Source: Flammeovirgaceae bacterium UBA6059
GTDB lineage: Bacteria; Bacteroidota; Bacteroidia; Cytophagales; Cyclobacteriaceae
Direction of reading: 5' to 3'
Length of the DNA stretch: 64,000 nt
Assembly: GCA_002435755.1 (NCBI GenBank)
Contig: DIYH01000002.1
Span: 372,001 to 436,000 of the forward strand
Part shown: one piece after another, positions 43,013 through 51,788 of the stretch
Position numbering within the stretch: the first letter of the stretch is position 1
How the letters are laid out: every line of letters starts with the position of its first letter
Made by a program: the position numbers and the translations under genes
Notes under the pieces: model-generated
What the model saw: only the letters and a program-made list of their open reading frames with translations
What the model was told of the DNA's origin: nothing
Database searches by the model: none

Positions 43013-44008
43013 ATGGTTAGGATTGGAGATATAGAAGTAGGTGATTTTCCACTCTTGCTAGCGCCAATGGAGGACGTGAGTGATCCACCCTTTAGGGCGG
43101 TGTGCAAGGCCAATGGAGCAGACCTTATGTACACGGAGTTCATCTCTGCCGAGGGCTTGATCCGTGACGCAGAAAAGAGTGTTCAGAAGTTGGATATCTA
43201 TGATTATGAGCGCCCTATCGGAATCCAGATTTTCGGCGATAAGATTGAGTCGATGCGTGAAGCTGCGGCTATTGCCGAGGCGGCTAATCCTGAGATTGTA
43301 GACATTAATTACGGCTGTCCTGTGAAGAAGGTGGCTTGTAAAGGGGCAGGGGCTGGTATTCTTCTTGATCTACCGAAGATGCAAGCCATGACAGCAGAGA
43401 TCGTCAAGCGTGTGAATAAACCGGTGACCGTTAAAACAAGACTCGGTTGGGATCACAAGACTATCAAGATCGTAGAAGTGGCTCAGCGCCTTCAGGATGT
43501 AGGGATAAAAGCATTAAGTATACATGGTCGCACCCGACAGCAGATGTACAAAGGTGAAGCCGACTGGACGCACATTGGAGAGGTGAAAAATCACCCTGAC
43601 ATTCATATTCCTATTTTCGGTAATGGTGATATTGACTCTCCGGAGAAGGCCATCGAGTATCGTAATCGCTATGGGGTGGATGGGATTATGATCGGCCGAG
43701 CGGCCATTGGTTACCCATGGATCTTCAATGAGATCAAGCACTACATGAAGACAGGCGTGCATCTTCCGGTACCATTGCTCAGAGACCGAGTAGAAGCAGT
43801 CAGAAAGCACCTCGATTTTTCAGTACAGTGGAAAGGAGAGCTCAAGGGTATTTTTGAAATGCGCAGGCATTACACCAACTATTTCCGTGGTATTCCTCAC
43901 TTCAAACCCTACCGGACAAGATTGGTGGAGAGTGACCGGCAGATTGATATTCTGGATACGCTGGAAGAAATCCTAGAAGAATTCGAGGGAGTTTATGCCA
44001 TGGCCTAA
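43013..44008 (+). CDS. dusB: tRNA-dihydrouridine synthase
   Basis: The FMN-dependent enzyme reduces uridine to dihydrouridine in tRNA D-loops. The 331-residue protein has the Ala-Pro-Met-Glu-Asp-Val start of the barrel (17-22), the Asn-Tyr-Gly-Cys-Pro segment and catalytic Cys109, Lys-Thr-Arg-Leu-Gly (141-145), His-Gly-Arg-Thr (171-174), and Gly-Asn-Gly-Asp and Gly-Arg-Ala. This is the DusB type by general likeness. An EamA transporter gene follows after three bases. Confidence 0.93.
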   Translation: MVRIGDIEVGDFPLLLAPMEDVSDPPFRAVCKANGADLMYTEFISAEGLIRDAEKSVQKLDIYDYERPIGIQIFGDKIESMREAAAIAEAANPEIVDINYGCPVKKVACKGAGAGILLDLPKMQAMTAEIVKRVNKPVTVKTRLGWDHKTIKIVEVAQRLQDVGIKALSIHGRTRQQMYKGEADWTHIGEVKNHPDIHIPIFGNGDIDSPEKAIEYRNRYGVDGIMIGRAAIGYPWIFNEIKHYMKTGVHLPVPLLRDRVEAVRKHLDFSVQWKGELKGIFEMRRHYTNYFRGIPHFKPYRTRLVESDRQIDILDTLEEILEEFEGVYAMA

Positions 44009-44011
44009 GTA

Positions 44012-44890
44012 ATGGAGAGTCGCCCTAGCGTCCTTGCATGGTTTATGCTCATTGTACTTTCCCTTATCTGGGGAAGTTCATTTATCCTGATTAAGCGAGG
44101 GCTGGAAGTATTTTCCCCGATGGAGCTGGGATCATTGCGTATAGTAGCCGCCTCATTGTTCTTAGCACCTATCGCAATCAGCCGCTTCTATAGAATCAAA
44201 AGAAACCATCTTCTTCTACTTTTTATTATAGGATTGATGGGAAGCCTGTTACCGGCGTTCTTTTTTGCGATAGCGCAAACCCAGATCAACAGTAGCCTGA
44301 CCGGAGTGCTCAACGCACTTACACCCCTATTTGTATTGGTGATGGGCATTATCTTTTTCAAGCAGAAGTATATTCCTGGTAAGCTAACAGGGATGATCAT
44401 AGGCTTTGCGGGTACGGTTGCTCTGATCTTGAGTGGTAGCTCAGGACAATTCTCGGATTTCAACTATTACGCACTCTTTGTAGTACTTGCCACTATATTC
44501 TATGGGGTAAATCTCAATGTGATCAAGTACTATTTAGCTGACCTGAAGGCACTGACCATAACCAGTGTTTCGCTACTCTTTATGGGACCTATAGCAGGAA
44601 TGGTGCTGTTCGGTTTGACCCCCTTTCTGGAGAACATGCAGCACACCGAAGGCGCTTGGTTAGCCTTTGGCTACATCGTCACGCTCGGTGTAGTAGGTAC
44701 AGCACTGGCATTGATCATTTTCAACAATCTCGTTCAAATGACAACACCAGTTTTTACTAGTTCGGTGACGTACATCATTCCTATCATAGCAGTAATCTGG
44801 GGAGTTGTCGATGGCGAGGTGCTGTATCCGGTGCATTATCTCAGCATGACTGCCGTACTTGCCGGAGTTTATCTTGTCAATCGAAAATAG
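44012..44890 (+). CDS. EamA/DMT-family transporter
   Basis: The 292-residue inner-membrane protein has ten hydrophobic segments in two homologous EamA halves; Trp-Gly-Ser-Ser-Phe-Ile near residue 20 and Glu at the helix ends are typical. Members export metabolites such as amino acids. It starts three bases after dusB and probably shares its mRNA. The end overlaps the convergent SLC13 gene by 14 bases. The substrate is unknown. Confidence 0.9.
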   Translation: MESRPSVLAWFMLIVLSLIWGSSFILIKRGLEVFSPMELGSLRIVAASLFLAPIAISRFYRIKRNHLLLLFIIGLMGSLLPAFFFAIAQTQINSSLTGVLNALTPLFVLVMGIIFFKQKYIPGKLTGMIIGFAGTVALILSGSSGQFSDFNYYALFVVLATIFYGVNLNVIKYYLADLKALTITSVSLLFMGPIAGMVLFGLTPFLENMQHTEGAWLAFGYIVTLGVVGTALALIIFNNLVQMTTPVFTSSVTYIIPIIAVIWGVVDGEVLYPVHYLSMTAVLAGVYLVNRK

Positions 44891-46361
44891 CTTGAAACTC
44901 TTTGGGATAGGTTGTCAAATCTATATCCATAACAAGCGGGATGAGGAAATAGATGGTCACAACAATCAAGAAGCTTGAAATCAGGTTGAGCCGGAAACCG
45001 GCCTTTATCATATCAGATATTTCTAGCCTTCCGGCACCAAACACTATGGCATTAGGCCCGGTGGCTATAGGAAGCATAAAGGCACATGAGGAGGCAAGGG
45101 TGGCTGCTATCATCAGAGCGTAGGGATGTACACCAACGATGGCTGCTAGTGTAGCCAGAATGGGTAGAATGATAGAAGCAGTGGCTACATTTGAAGTGAC
45201 CTCAGTCATGAAGTTGACAAATAAAGCTATAGCTAGTACTAACAAGACCACATGTATTCCTTCTAGAAGTGTCAATTGCTCACCTATCCACATGGCCAGG
45301 CCGGACGATTGAAATGCAGCGGCCAAGGATAATCCTCCTCCGAAAAGTAGAATAATACCCCATGGAAGTTTCACTGCAGATTCCCAATCCAGGATCTTAC
45401 TTCCTGGTTGAGATTTTGCCGGTAGGAGAAAAAGCACAATAGCTCCTGCAAGAGCAATTACTGTATCGTCAATGCCAGGAAGCAGTTTTTGCAAAACAAA
45501 AGATCGCAGGATCCACGCGATAGCTGTGACCCCAAACACGACTGCAATCGCTTTTTCCTCTGATGACATTTTCCCGAGATCAGAAAGCTCTTTTTCAATG
45601 GTCTCTCTACCTCCCGGAATGTCGATGGTGTCCATTGGAAAAACCAGCTTCACCAATACCCACCAACATAGCATCAATAATACCAACACCATTGGCAGGG
45701 CGAAGAAGAACCAATCAGCAAAGGTCACTTCAGCATCAAAGATCTGCTTGGCCATGGCAGTGAAGATGACATTAGTAGGTGTGCCAATCAATGTAGCCAG
45801 CCCACCTATTGAAGCTGAATAGGCTATACCTAAAAGAAGTGCTTTTCCTAGATTGTTTTTAATCTCCTGGCTTTCATCATTCATGTAGACGAGTAGTTGT
45901 GAGATCAGAGCCATACCTATGGTCACCATCATCAATGTGGTAGCGGTATTGCTGATCCACATTGACAAAAACCCTGTTGCCAGTATAAAACCCAGTACTA
46001 TTCGTTGGGCGTTTGTGCCTACAGTCAATATGATATTCATGGCGATCCGCTTGTGCAGTTGCCATTTTTCGATGGCGATAGCGATCATAAACCCTCCAAT
46101 AAAAAGGAAGAGCATCTTGTCACCATAGACTGCAGTTGTTGCTTTGACAGTTGCTCCACCAGTTAGCGGTAGTAAGACAATAGGCAATAATGAGGTAGCG
46201 GCCATGGGGATAGGCTCAGTGACCCACCAGGTAGCAATCCAAAAAGTACAGGCTAAAACTGCCTCACCACTCGAAGTTAAGTTGGGGATGTCGGCTATCA
46301 TCACCACGGCAAAGCCTAAAGGGCCAAGAATTAATCCTATGATCTGTTTAGTGCTCAGCAT
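44877..46361 (-). CDS. SLC13/DASS-family sodium-coupled transporter
   Basis: The 494-residue membrane protein has about twelve hydrophobic segments and the DASS signature regions: Trp-Trp-Val-Thr-Glu-Pro-Ile-Pro-x2-Ala-Thr-Ser-Leu-Leu-Pro near 40-55, Ser-Asn-Thr-Ala-Thr (about 137) and Thr-Glu-Val-Thr-Ser-Asn-Val-Ala-Thr (about 400). These Ser-Asn-Thr and Ser-Asn-Val motifs form the sodium and carboxylate site. It should import dicarboxylates such as succinate, or sulfate. ATG 46361 is used; the TTG at 46400 is inside the upstream gene. Confidence 0.92.
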   Translation of the reverse strand: MLSTKQIIGLILGPLGFAVVMIADIPNLTSSGEAVLACTFWIATWWVTEPIPMAATSLLPIVLLPLTGGATVKATTAVYGDKMLFLFIGGFMIAIAIEKWQLHKRIAMNIILTVGTNAQRIVLGFILATGFLSMWISNTATTLMMVTIGMALISQLLVYMNDESQEIKNNLGKALLLGIAYSASIGGLATLIGTPTNVIFTAMAKQIFDAEVTFADWFFFALPMVLVLLMLCWWVLVKLVFPMDTIDIPGGRETIEKELSDLGKMSSEEKAIAVVFGVTAIAWILRSFVLQKLLPGIDDTVIALAGAIVLFLLPAKSQPGSKILDWESAVKLPWGIILLFGGGLSLAAAFQSSGLAMWIGEQLTLLEGIHVVLLVLAIALFVNFMTEVTSNVATASIILPILATLAAIVGVHPYALMIAATLASSCAFMLPIATGPNAIVFGAGRLEISDMIKAGFRLNLISSFLIVVTIYFLIPLVMDIDLTTYPKEFQAIFD

Positions 46362-47235
46362 CTTCCCAGTGGAATGATTTTTCTCCTGCAGTAATTGCAA
46401 TCGGCAGCTTGTTCTGAGAAGGCGGTAGTGGACAGGTGGCGTACTCAGTAAAGGCGCAGGGTGGATTATAAGCCTTATTAAAGTCTAGTACTACTATACC
46501 ATTCGCATCAGGTGGATCAGCATAGAGATAGCGGCCAGCGCCATAAGTCTCTTCTCCATTGGTATTGTCGCCAAAGGTGATGTAGAACTTTTCCCCATTC
46601 ATTGAGGGGTCTAGCGAATAGGTATGGCCATTAATTTCAAAAATCAATCTGCCCGGAGATTCTACAGGATACGTCAGACCCACAATGTTTTGGATCATTA
46701 GTGTTTTGGGTGGATCATAAGGCTCGAACCTTCCCTCTATTTTCCAGTCCTCATTGATCTCGTAATATGGAATATCTAGTGGCTGTACCAACCTTGGATG
46801 TTCCAAGTTCTTGACCCTTAAACCAAGTTTATCTGCACGTTTGATCACGTAAAAACGGTACGATTTCCATGATAAGGTTTTTGGCTGATCTACACCGTAA
46901 ATCGTGTCTAGTGATGCCTCAAGACCATTGATAAGCAGCTTTTGGTCTTGGCTATCAGAGATGATTGCCAGATTTTCCACCCATTCGATAGTTGCCAGCT
47001 GCTCTGGTAGGTCTTCTGGTAGTACAATGTCATTTTCTTGGGCCGAACCTATTTTATTCTTGCCCCGATTAAACCAATAAAGTCCTGCTAAATTGACAAA
47101 GCCTTCTTCACTCTTCAGAAAGTCAACCCTTTCTTGCCGCCATTTCATAAGACCATCGACGTAGACCGGGTCAGGCTTTATTTGACACGATAGAGTAACC
47201 AAAGCAGGAATGAGGAGATAGAGCAGTCGCTGCAT
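46348..47235 (-). CDS. DUF1684 lipoprotein
   Basis: The 295-residue product has a signal ending Leu-Ser-Cys (Cys17), so it is probably a lipoprotein, and carries the DUF1684 pattern: Trp-Arg-Gln-Glu-Arg-Val-x-Phe-Leu, Gly-Leu-Tyr-Trp, Phe-Gly-Asp-x-Thr-Asn-Gly and the C-terminal Asp-Phe-Asn-x-Ala-Tyr-Asn-Pro-Pro-Cys-Ala-Phe. The function is not known. Its stop overlaps the SLC13 start by 14 bases, suggesting coupled expression. Confidence 0.88.
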   Translation of the reverse strand: MQRLLYLLIPALVTLSCQIKPDPVYVDGLMKWRQERVDFLKSEEGFVNLAGLYWFNRGKNKIGSAQENDIVLPEDLPEQLATIEWVENLAIISDSQDQKLLINGLEASLDTIYGVDQPKTLSWKSYRFYVIKRADKLGLRVKNLEHPRLVQPLDIPYYEINEDWKIEGRFEPYDPPKTLMIQNIVGLTYPVESPGRLIFEINGHTYSLDPSMNGEKFYITFGDNTNGEETYGAGRYLYADPPDANGIVVLDFNKAYNPPCAFTEYATCPLPPSQNKLPIAITAGEKSFHWEDAEH

Positions 47236-47364
47236 GTCAACAGTAAAATAAAAAAATAACTGAACTGAATCATTCTGTTATTTACTGAACGGCACTAAGG
47301 TTCCTCATCAAAGACCCGGCGGAGAACTCTCAGTAGAAGAAAAAGATACTGTTAGACAGCCAAA

Positions 47365-48195
47365 TTAGAGATCCCAGAACCTATAGGTGTAGCTAAACTC
47401 TACATATGTTTGGTGGTAGGATTGGTCAAAGGTTTCAACCCTAATGTTATCAAAATAGTGGGATGCATCGAAATTAGTCACCCTATGAATGACTCCAGCT
47501 CCTAGATATGCTTTCTGATTTAGAAGTATCTTAAAGCGGCCGCCGAAAGTATATTGAGTTCTTCCTGTGAAGTAATCATTGATAGATCTATCATTAGCGC
47601 TTACGAAGGATTCTGTTGCGAAATACGAGTATTTGTTGATGCCAGCTGTCGGAGCGAATCTGAACTTGTTACCAATGTTGAAATTGTAATCTGCAAAGAT
47701 TCCATAGTGGAAAATGTATCTTGGCCAGGCTCCTGTGTTGGGAGTTCGAATAACATAGGTATTTTCATCTAACCAGATATAGTTTCGACTATTTCTTAAT
47801 CTTTGAATTACTGCAGGACTTGTTTCCCGAAAAGTGGTTCGCAACATTTGTTCCCCCACTTGATATACCTCTGGTCCAGCTGACAGTCCAATCTGAAATT
47901 TTTTATACTCAAAAGCAGCTCCAATGCTGTAGCGCACTGATGTGTTGACAGTTACTACATATTCTTGATCGACAAACTTGGGTACAGGCTCTTGAGGTAT
48001 AAAAGAGATACTACCACTACCACTTCCGAATCCTAAAGAGGAAAAAATCTGAGCACCAAAGATTATGTCTGGATGTCGGAGGACATTTTTTGATTTGATA
48101 GCGACTACTGGAGGGGCTAAGTTCGGGGACTGTTGGGCCACAAGACCCCCAATGCAAAAAAAGATTATGTATAACGCGAGTATTACTCGTAGCAT
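47365..48195 (-). CDS. Hypothetical outer-membrane beta-barrel protein
   Basis: I do not recognise a named family. The 276-residue product has a signal peptide ending near Leu-Val-Ala-Gln, followed by alternating amphipathic strands (Gly-Gly-Arg-Phe-Lys-Ile, Tyr-Leu-Gly-Ala-Gly-Val) and a C-terminal Tyr-x-Phe-x-Tyr-Thr-Tyr-Arg-Phe-Trp-Asp-Leu. This pattern, ending in an aromatic-rich strand, fits a small outer-membrane porin-like barrel. No operon partner is obvious. Confidence 0.65.
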   Translation of the reverse strand: MLRVILALYIIFFCIGGLVAQQSPNLAPPVVAIKSKNVLRHPDIIFGAQIFSSLGFGSGSGSISFIPQEPVPKFVDQEYVVTVNTSVRYSIGAAFEYKKFQIGLSAGPEVYQVGEQMLRTTFRETSPAVIQRLRNSRNYIWLDENTYVIRTPNTGAWPRYIFHYGIFADYNFNIGNKFRFAPTAGINKYSYFATESFVSANDRSINDYFTGRTQYTFGGRFKILLNQKAYLGAGVIHRVTNFDASHYFDNIRVETFDQSYHQTYVEFSYTYRFWDL

Positions 48196-48397
48196 GATTT
48201 GCTTCTTAATTTAGATATAGGTGACTTTTGCGTCAATCGGTAACACTAATTCTTAACTTAACCCTTAACCCTATTAGCATTAATTCGTGCATCCAGATTG
48301 ATTTGTTTCCAACTGGTTAAACTAAGCTGACATTATTGAGATTTCAAGTGTACTATTGTTGCTAATGAACAGGTCAATAGAGCTAAAGATTCGATTA

Positions 48398-48405
48398 CAA
48401 AACTA
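48398..48405 (-). promoter_or_regulatory. Possible -7 element for the barrel protein gene
   Basis: The minus strand reads TAGTTTTG. It is 202 bases from the ATG at 48195, so the leader would be unusually long. The rest of the 263-base gap is A+T-rich, with a short TTAACC-like repetition and a GATG repeat. Confidence 0.25.
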
Positions 48406-48436
48406 CATTTTCCTTTACCCAATCCATGTTAAAAAT

Positions 48437-48454
48437 GATGGATGGATGGATGGA
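48437..48454. repeat. GATG microsatellite
   Basis: GATG is repeated four times plus GA, four bases beyond the stop of the DUF2141 gene. It lies outside any coding region. Confidence 0.85.
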
Positions 48455-48458
48455 CAGT

Positions 48459-48875
48459 CTAAAAAAGTATTACCACGAGTTGTTTTTCTTGCTCTATAAC
48501 GACCTTTGCTTCATTAAAAGAAGGGGGACCAAAACGTAGGGTAGGGTTATTACTAAATCCAAAGGCTTCCTTAGGCATTCCAAACCAGTTTTTGTCTAAC
48601 TCGCCATTCCTGTTTTCATCAAAAAATGCACTTATCGCATAGGAGCCAAATGGGACTTCTTCAAAGACTGCCTGACATGATTCTCTCATACATGAGACAG
48701 TGGAGCCTTGTACTAAATCATCAGAAAGGAAAGTCTCGGAGCTACTGTAAATTGCAACGAGCACATCACCTTGATCTACGGGTAGATTGTCTATCTGAAC
48801 GGTAAGTGTAGCTAGTTGCGCAGATGAAGTATGAAAATGGAGCAGCAAGAGACTGCTCCAAAGTATTGATTTCAA
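48459..48875 (-). CDS. DUF2141 domain protein, TTG start
   Basis: The 138-residue product is a secreted protein: signal peptide ending near Ser-Ser-Ala-Gln, followed by the DUF2141 beta-sandwich with Gly-Asp-Val-Leu-Val-Ala-Ile-Tyr, Val-Pro-Phe-Gly-Ser-Tyr-Ala and His/Phe-x-Asp-Glu-Asn-x-Asn-Gly-Glu-Leu-Asp. The start is a TTG three bases after the upstream gene, and no other start would keep the signal peptide. Cys residues at about 63 and 68 could form a disulfide. Function unknown. Confidence 0.82.
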   Translation of the reverse strand: MKSILWSSLLLLHFHTSSAQLATLTVQIDNLPVDQGDVLVAIYSSSETFLSDDLVQGSTVSCMRESCQAVFEEVPFGSYAISAFFDENRNGELDKNWFGMPKEAFGFSNNPTLRFGPPSFNEAKVVIEQEKQLVVILF

Positions 48876-48878
48876 AGA

Positions 48879-49781
48879 CTACCTGTTTGATTCTGAAAGC
48901 TCGTACTCTTTTAAGAATCGTTGTGCCTCATCAAGATTCTGGAACTCAAAATCTTTCATGACACCAGTGCTATCATATATCTCAACTTTGACCATGGTCA
49001 CATGCTTAGCAATGTTGATCTGACTCACCGAAGAGACGGCTTCACTTACTGCATATCCCCCGCCAGGCTGTTGCTTAGGTATGATCATCGTCTTGCGTCG
49101 AATACGGCCACAATAGGTGCACTTGTAATGCTTTATAGTCTCCCCCTCTTGTGTATCAGTAGCCACGGTGACCATCTCTTCGCGTTCCAGTTTGAGTGTA
49201 TGGAGGTTACAACGATCACACTGTTCTACGCCCAGTCGACCTTGGTATTTTTCGATTTTTATGGCACCTGACTGTTCATCGATCCAAACATCATAATCGA
49301 CCGAGAAAACAGCCTCTTCTGCTTGCATTTTATCGTCCAGGTACTCATCTTCCTCCTCCTCACTGAGGAGCCTCATTTTGTTACCAGTTTCCGGGTTAAC
49401 TCGAGGTGTGTATCTAAACTTGTTAAGTTTTTTGTTAAGACGGGTCGGGTAGTAGTATTTCAGGATAAGGTAAGCAACATAGCCATGCATTGTGCCTAGC
49501 GCTATTCCCATAAACATTCGAATAAAAAACCAGGCAACACTTTTTTCGACAACCTCGCTGTTATAAGTGTTGACGATAAAGAAAATAGCAATACCAAAAG
49601 CAATGTGAGTAGCCTGAAGATACCGGACACTATATTCACTCGTCACATCATACTTGCCTTTTAGCTCTTTAGCTGAAGCGATTTTCGCTTTCAAGTAGAT
49701 ATATATGAGTATACCCACCAGAACCGCAGCAGGAGTAAGTAAGTACATTGCTTGGTCCCAAATTTCTAAAAAGTCGTGCAT
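48879..49781 (-). CDS. Membrane protein with C4 zinc-ribbon-like motif, unknown
   Basis: I do not recognise a family. The 300-residue protein has three hydrophobic segments (about 13-30, 55-70, 82-110), then a soluble part with a very acidic patch near 140-150 and two Cys pairs, Cys-Asp-Arg-Cys near 188 and Cys-Thr-Tyr-Cys near 222, about 30 residues apart, as in zinc ribbons. Basic Arg-Arg-Lys follows the second pair. The layout suggests a membrane-anchored domain that binds protein or nucleic acid. It is the first gene of an operon with the DUF2141 gene. Confidence 0.6.
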   Translation of the reverse strand: MHDFLEIWDQAMYLLTPAAVLVGILIYIYLKAKIASAKELKGKYDVTSEYSVRYLQATHIAFGIAIFFIVNTYNSEVVEKSVAWFFIRMFMGIALGTMHGYVAYLILKYYYPTRLNKKLNKFRYTPRVNPETGNKMRLLSEEEEDEYLDDKMQAEEAVFSVDYDVWIDEQSGAIKIEKYQGRLGVEQCDRCNLHTLKLEREEMVTVATDTQEGETIKHYKCTYCGRIRRKTMIIPKQQPGGGYAVSEAVSSVSQINIAKHVTMVKVEIYDSTGVMKDFEFQNLDEAQRFLKEYELSESNR

Positions 49782-49856
49782 GCTTTGATTTATGTTTAAA
49801 TTCTCCGAGTAAAACTAGTTATTTGCGCTGAACTCATCGCAACACTTTTCCGAACA

Positions 49857-51053
49857 ATGAACGTGTCCAGTACCCCGACATTATCACCAGGATATTCAAA
49901 AAGAACAAAGAGCTCTAAAAAGACAAAAGTCTTACAGCCAGGGGATAGTGTAGTGGTTCTCGGTGCTGGGTCATTTGGAGGATGGACAGCTCTTATGTTA
50001 CAAGAGAGAGGTCTCAATGTCACGCTAATAGATCCCTGGGGTCCTGGTAACAGCCGATCCAGCTCAGGTGGAGAATCGCGGCTTATGAGAATGGTGTATG
50101 GGGAGAATCAACTTTACACCGAATTGGCCACCCGTGCTTATCTGCTTTGGGAGCGATATCAAAAGCTGTTTGGCAAACGATGCTTGTATCCTACCGGAAA
50201 TCTTTGGCTTTGCCCTGAACATGACACAGTGATAGAGAAAGCCATTGAAATATTGGATGACAATAATTTACCCTATGCAAGGCTGGATCAATCAAAAGCG
50301 GCAAGACAATTTCCAGCCTACAACCTCGATGATACAGGGTTTATTCTTTACGAAAAGAAGACAGGCTATCTGCTCGCACGTGAATCCACTATCGCAGTAC
50401 GCAACTATTTTGTTCGTAAAGGAGGCAAGTACCTTCGTTGTGTGGCTGACATTGAGAATTTGATAAACTACGGAGATGGGCTTGAAATCTCTGATGGTAC
50501 TAGGATCAAAGCACATGCGTACATCGTAGCTTGTGGGCCTTGGCTGCCCAAGTTGTTTCCTGAATGGCTATCGGAACACCTTCTAATAACCCGACAAGAT
50601 GTACATTATTTTGGAGTGCCTCAGTCATCGGCTCCTCATTTAGAGGCTATGCCTACCTGGATAGACCATACAAGCGATCAGTTCTACTATGGTATTCCCA
50701 ACACTTTTTATCGAGGGTTGAAGATCGCCTCTGATGTAAGGGGAGAAGAAATTGATCCTACCAGTAGTGATCGGTCTGTACTAGCCGAGAATACTGAAAA
50801 TGCCCGAGCCTATCTCTCTCATCGTTTCCGGGGAATGCAAGATGCTCCACTACTGGAGAGCCGAGTGTGTCAATACACAAATACCAAGGATGGTAATTTT
50901 ATCTTCGACACACACCCTACACACCCGAGTATTTTTGCTTTAGGAGGTGGATCCGGTCATGGATTTAAGCATGGGCCGGCACTTGGAGAGCGCGTGGCGA
51001 GTGTATTGTTAGGTGAAGATACTATTCCGATAGACTGGTTGATCAGTAGTTAA
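49857..51053 (+). CDS. FAD-dependent amino-acid oxidase of the DAO family
   Basis: The 398-residue protein has the dinucleotide-binding motif Gly-Ala-Gly-Ser-Phe-Gly-Gly at about 35-41, with Asp-Pro-Trp-Gly-Pro-Gly-Asn-Ser-Arg-Ser-Ser-Ser-Gly-Gly-Glu after the second strand, as in sarcosine oxidases and N-methyltryptophan oxidase (SolA). The C-terminal Gly-Gly-Gly-Ser-Gly-His-Gly-Phe-Lys-His motif is typical. An extra N-terminal stretch of about 30 mostly basic and polar residues precedes the domain. The substrate, an N-methylated or secondary amine, is unknown. Confidence 0.86.
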   Translation: MNVSSTPTLSPGYSKRTKSSKKTKVLQPGDSVVVLGAGSFGGWTALMLQERGLNVTLIDPWGPGNSRSSSGGESRLMRMVYGENQLYTELATRAYLLWERYQKLFGKRCLYPTGNLWLCPEHDTVIEKAIEILDDNNLPYARLDQSKAARQFPAYNLDDTGFILYEKKTGYLLARESTIAVRNYFVRKGGKYLRCVADIENLINYGDGLEISDGTRIKAHAYIVACGPWLPKLFPEWLSEHLLITRQDVHYFGVPQSSAPHLEAMPTWIDHTSDQFYYGIPNTFYRGLKIASDVRGEEIDPTSSDRSVLAENTENARAYLSHRFRGMQDAPLLESRVCQYTNTKDGNFIFDTHPTHPSIFALGGGSGHGFKHGPALGERVASVLLGEDTIPIDWLISS

Positions 51054-51690
51054 AAGATAGCACCAGCTCGTTTTCAGTTACCAGCTCATTGAGGTGATAT
51101 ATGCAACGGGCCTGACCTCTGGGGCTTCTTATTTCGAGCCTGTATCGATTCATCACCTGGCGGAGTTCCTTTCGGGAAATGTTGTAGATGTCCAGTACCT
51201 GCTTCTCAAACTTCTTAATCTCCTCCATTTTATTGTTGTAGAACAAATAGTAGCGTACTAGGTCTATAGTGCTCGAGTTGCCCATAATGCCAATGTTTCC
51301 ATTATATTGCTCTATAGACTCGAAGGTACCTTTCTTAAGGTAGGTCACCGGTCCGGTAATGATCTCTTCATACATGACCATCATTTCATACCCGTATTTG
51401 TTGACTACCGGATAGTTGGCGTATACATGAGTGACTTTAGTTTCCGTATTGAAGATCTTAACTGTATCAACAAGGTGAGAAGGTATAGTTTTCACCTCAT
51501 CTCCTTCCTTGGGTCTCAAGTAAACGACATTATAGCGATCATCATAGGCGACCCTACCGGGAATGCGGTTGTCGTCGACAATAACCTGTCCCTTGTACCA
51601 GTCATAGTCTTCTATCTTTACTTTCTGTCCTACCAGCGTGCCTATTGGAGCTAGTGCCAGCACTACCAAAATCAACTTACAAATCTTCAT
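51043..51690 (-). CDS. Hypothetical secreted protein
   Basis: No family is recognised. The 215-residue product has a signal peptide ending near Thr-Leu-Val-Gly-Gln and a mature domain of about 190 residues with many charged positions, including Asp-Tyr-Asp-Trp-Tyr-Lys-Gly-Gln and Tyr-Leu-Arg-Pro-Lys. The N-terminal half of the mature part looks beta-rich (Gly-Arg-Val-Ala-Tyr-Asp-Asp, Val-Val-Tyr-Leu-Arg-Pro) and the C-terminal half helical. It overlaps the end of the DAO gene by 11 bases in convergent orientation. Confidence 0.6.
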   Translation of the reverse strand: MKICKLILVVLALAPIGTLVGQKVKIEDYDWYKGQVIVDDNRIPGRVAYDDRYNVVYLRPKEGDEVKTIPSHLVDTVKIFNTETKVTHVYANYPVVNKYGYEMMVMYEEIITGPVTYLKKGTFESIEQYNGNIGIMGNSSTIDLVRYYLFYNNKMEEIKKFEKQVLDIYNISRKELRQVMNRYRLEIRSPRGQARCIYHLNELVTENELVLSFNY

Positions 51691-51754
51691 GATGTTAGTG
51701 TTAACAGATTACAGGGGAGGTACCCTGATATTAAGATTGTTAACTAAATTCGTT

Positions 51755-51788
51755 CAAAACTAGCCAGAAGGAACCTATGATAAAACAA
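51755..51788 (-). promoter_or_regulatory. Putative promoter for the secreted protein gene
   Basis: On the minus strand TTG (51788-51786) precedes TAGTTTTG (51762-51755, perfect) by 23 bases. The -33 part falls inside the start of the divergent Gfo/Idh/MocA gene. Confidence 0.35.

Noticed and set aside
47240..47290. Imperfect inverted repeat CAGTAAAATAA ... TTATTTACTG
   Set aside because: One-base bulge, long A+T-rich loop, and no clear link to a gene start or end.
48251..48272. TTAACTTAACCCTTAACCCT repetition resembling a telomere-like repeat
   Set aside because: Only about three imperfect units in an A+T-rich gap; no function supported.
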